A DNA stretch of 6,481 nucleotides from Rhodospirillaceae bacterium. Its GTDB lineage: Bacteria; Pseudomonadota; Alphaproteobacteria; Micavibrionales; Micavibrionaceae. This document shows positions 5,975 to 6,481 of the stretch, in pieces (the first letter of the stretch is position 1; the number at the start of each line of letters is the position of its first letter). Below the pieces are notes generated by a model that saw only the letters and a program-made list of their open reading frames with translations, searched no databases and was not told the DNA's origin. Where the stretch lies: NCBI GenBank assembly GCA_003452275.1, contig DMIT01000226.1, positions 4,559-11,039 of the forward strand. The letters run 5' to 3'. Both the position numbers and the translations under genes were made by a program.

Positions 5975-6481
5975 TTAAGCCGCTTTCTTCCGCGCTTTTT
6001 TCTCTTCGACCGGTGCCTCGACCAGTTTCGGCATACCGACCATTTGGCCCACGCTGCGCATATTCATGTATTCATGGATATGGTCGATCATCACATCGAC
6101 TTGGTCGTTGTAGAAATGATTGGCGTTCGGAATGACGCGATAATCAACTTTGATTCCTTTTTGCGCATTCAGGCGTTCGACCACTTTTTGAACGGCAGGT
6201 TCGGGAATAATATTGTCGCGTTCCCCCTGAATAATCAGACCCGATTGCGGACAAGGGGCAAGGAAGCTGAAATCAATTTCATTGGCTGGTGGTGATACGG
6301 CAACAAAGCCTTTGATTTCCGGACGGCGCATCAGGAGTTGCATCCCGATCCATGATCCAAAAGCGAAACCCGCCACCCAGACATACGGGGCATTGGGGTT
6401 CAAAGCCTGCATCCAGTCGAGCGCGGCAGCGGCATCGGACAATTCGCCTTCACCTTTATCATAGACGCCCTGACTTTCACC
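5975..6481 (-). CDS. COG2945-type alpha/beta hydrolase, C-terminal 168 residues (5' end lies outside the window); nucleophile Ser replaced by Ala
   Basis: The frame is open to the window edge, so the gene starts upstream; the TTG at 6442 is not needed as a start. Visible residues begin GESQGVYDKGEGELSDAAAA, the oxyanion-loop region of the family (normally FRGVGxSxG). VAGFAFGSWIGMQLLMRRPE follows (36-55 of the fragment), at the nucleophile elbow. The family pattern is GFSFG, but here it is GFAFG with Ala40 encoded by GCT (plus-strand 6362-6364). APCPQSGLIIQGERDNIIPE (75-94) carries the candidate acid Asp89, and PNANHF (118-123) the candidate base His122. A Lys/Ala-rich tail (about 158-168) ends the protein. 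Family members are small cytoplasmic hydrolases of unknown physiological substrate. With Ala at the nucleophile this copy may not be a serine hydrolase. It is terminated by 5938-5963. Confidence 0.88.
   Translation of the reverse strand, partial: GESQGVYDKGEGELSDAAAALDWMQALNPNAPYVWVAGFAFGSWIGMQLLMRRPEIKGFVAVSPPANEIDFSFLAPCPQSGLIIQGERDNIIPEPAVQKVVERLNAQKGIKVDYRVIPNANHFYNDQVDVMIDHIHEYMNMRSVGQMVGMPKLVEAPVEEKKARKKAA

Noticed and set aside
5884..6295. Plus-strand open frames over the terminator and hydrolase
   Set aside because: They start in the repeat, cross a strong terminator and run antisense to the conserved hydrolase. The CDLRVFVVEE-type peptide is the usual translation of this repeat.
6440..6442. 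TTG as start codon of the hydrolase
   Set aside because: The frame continues to the window edge with family-like residues (GESQG...GELSDAAAA), so the gene is simply cut by the window.

Overview
The window looks like chromosomal DNA of a moderate-GC alphaproteobacterium. The evidence is the tyrosyl-tRNA synthetase with its KMGKT signature loop, a large AsmA/YhdP-type envelope protein of the alphaproteobacterial kind, and a COG2945-type hydrolase with the GMQLLMRRPEI block. The genus cannot be fixed from this stretch. Most of the window is housekeeping sequence. The unusual material is in two repeat-rich intergenic regions.

Layout, left to right. Bases 1-137 (-) are the 5' end of anmK (cell-wall recycling kinase). 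Bases 156-557 form a compact unit: a 95-aa GIY-YIG nuclease gene (240-527, +) bracketed by 32-nt inverted repeats (156-187 and 526-557). It fills almost all the space between the divergent genes anmK and tyrS. tyrS follows (575-1828, +). It converges, with a 6-nt gap, on a 1084-aa AsmA/YhdP-like protein (1835-5089, -). A 92-nt divergent promoter region separates that gene from bcp (5182-5649, +), a PrxQ-type peroxiredoxin. A 325-nt intergenic region (5650-5974) holds a degenerate REP-like unit, a perfect 43-nt inverted repeat around a 116-nt spacer, a third related copy of that repeat, and a strong bidirectional terminator (5938-5963). The right end (5975-6481, -) is the 3' part of an alpha/beta hydrolase in which the nucleophile-elbow serine is replaced by alanine.

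The housekeeping genes do not form one operon. They alternate in strand (anmK - / tyrS + / AsmA - / bcp + / hydrolase -). They cover murein recycling, translation, envelope lipid homeostasis and peroxide detoxification.

The best candidate for something undescribed is the GIY-YIG cassette. Its two flanking repeats fold into the same imperfect hairpin. All five differences between them fall either in the triloop (three) or at one base pair that changes from C-G to T-A (two, compensatory). This resembles, by analogy only, the REP/RAYT arrangement, in which a small nuclease-type protein is flanked by inverted hairpin repeats. The 43-nt inverted repeat near 5.8 kb has a similar geometry without a gene inside.
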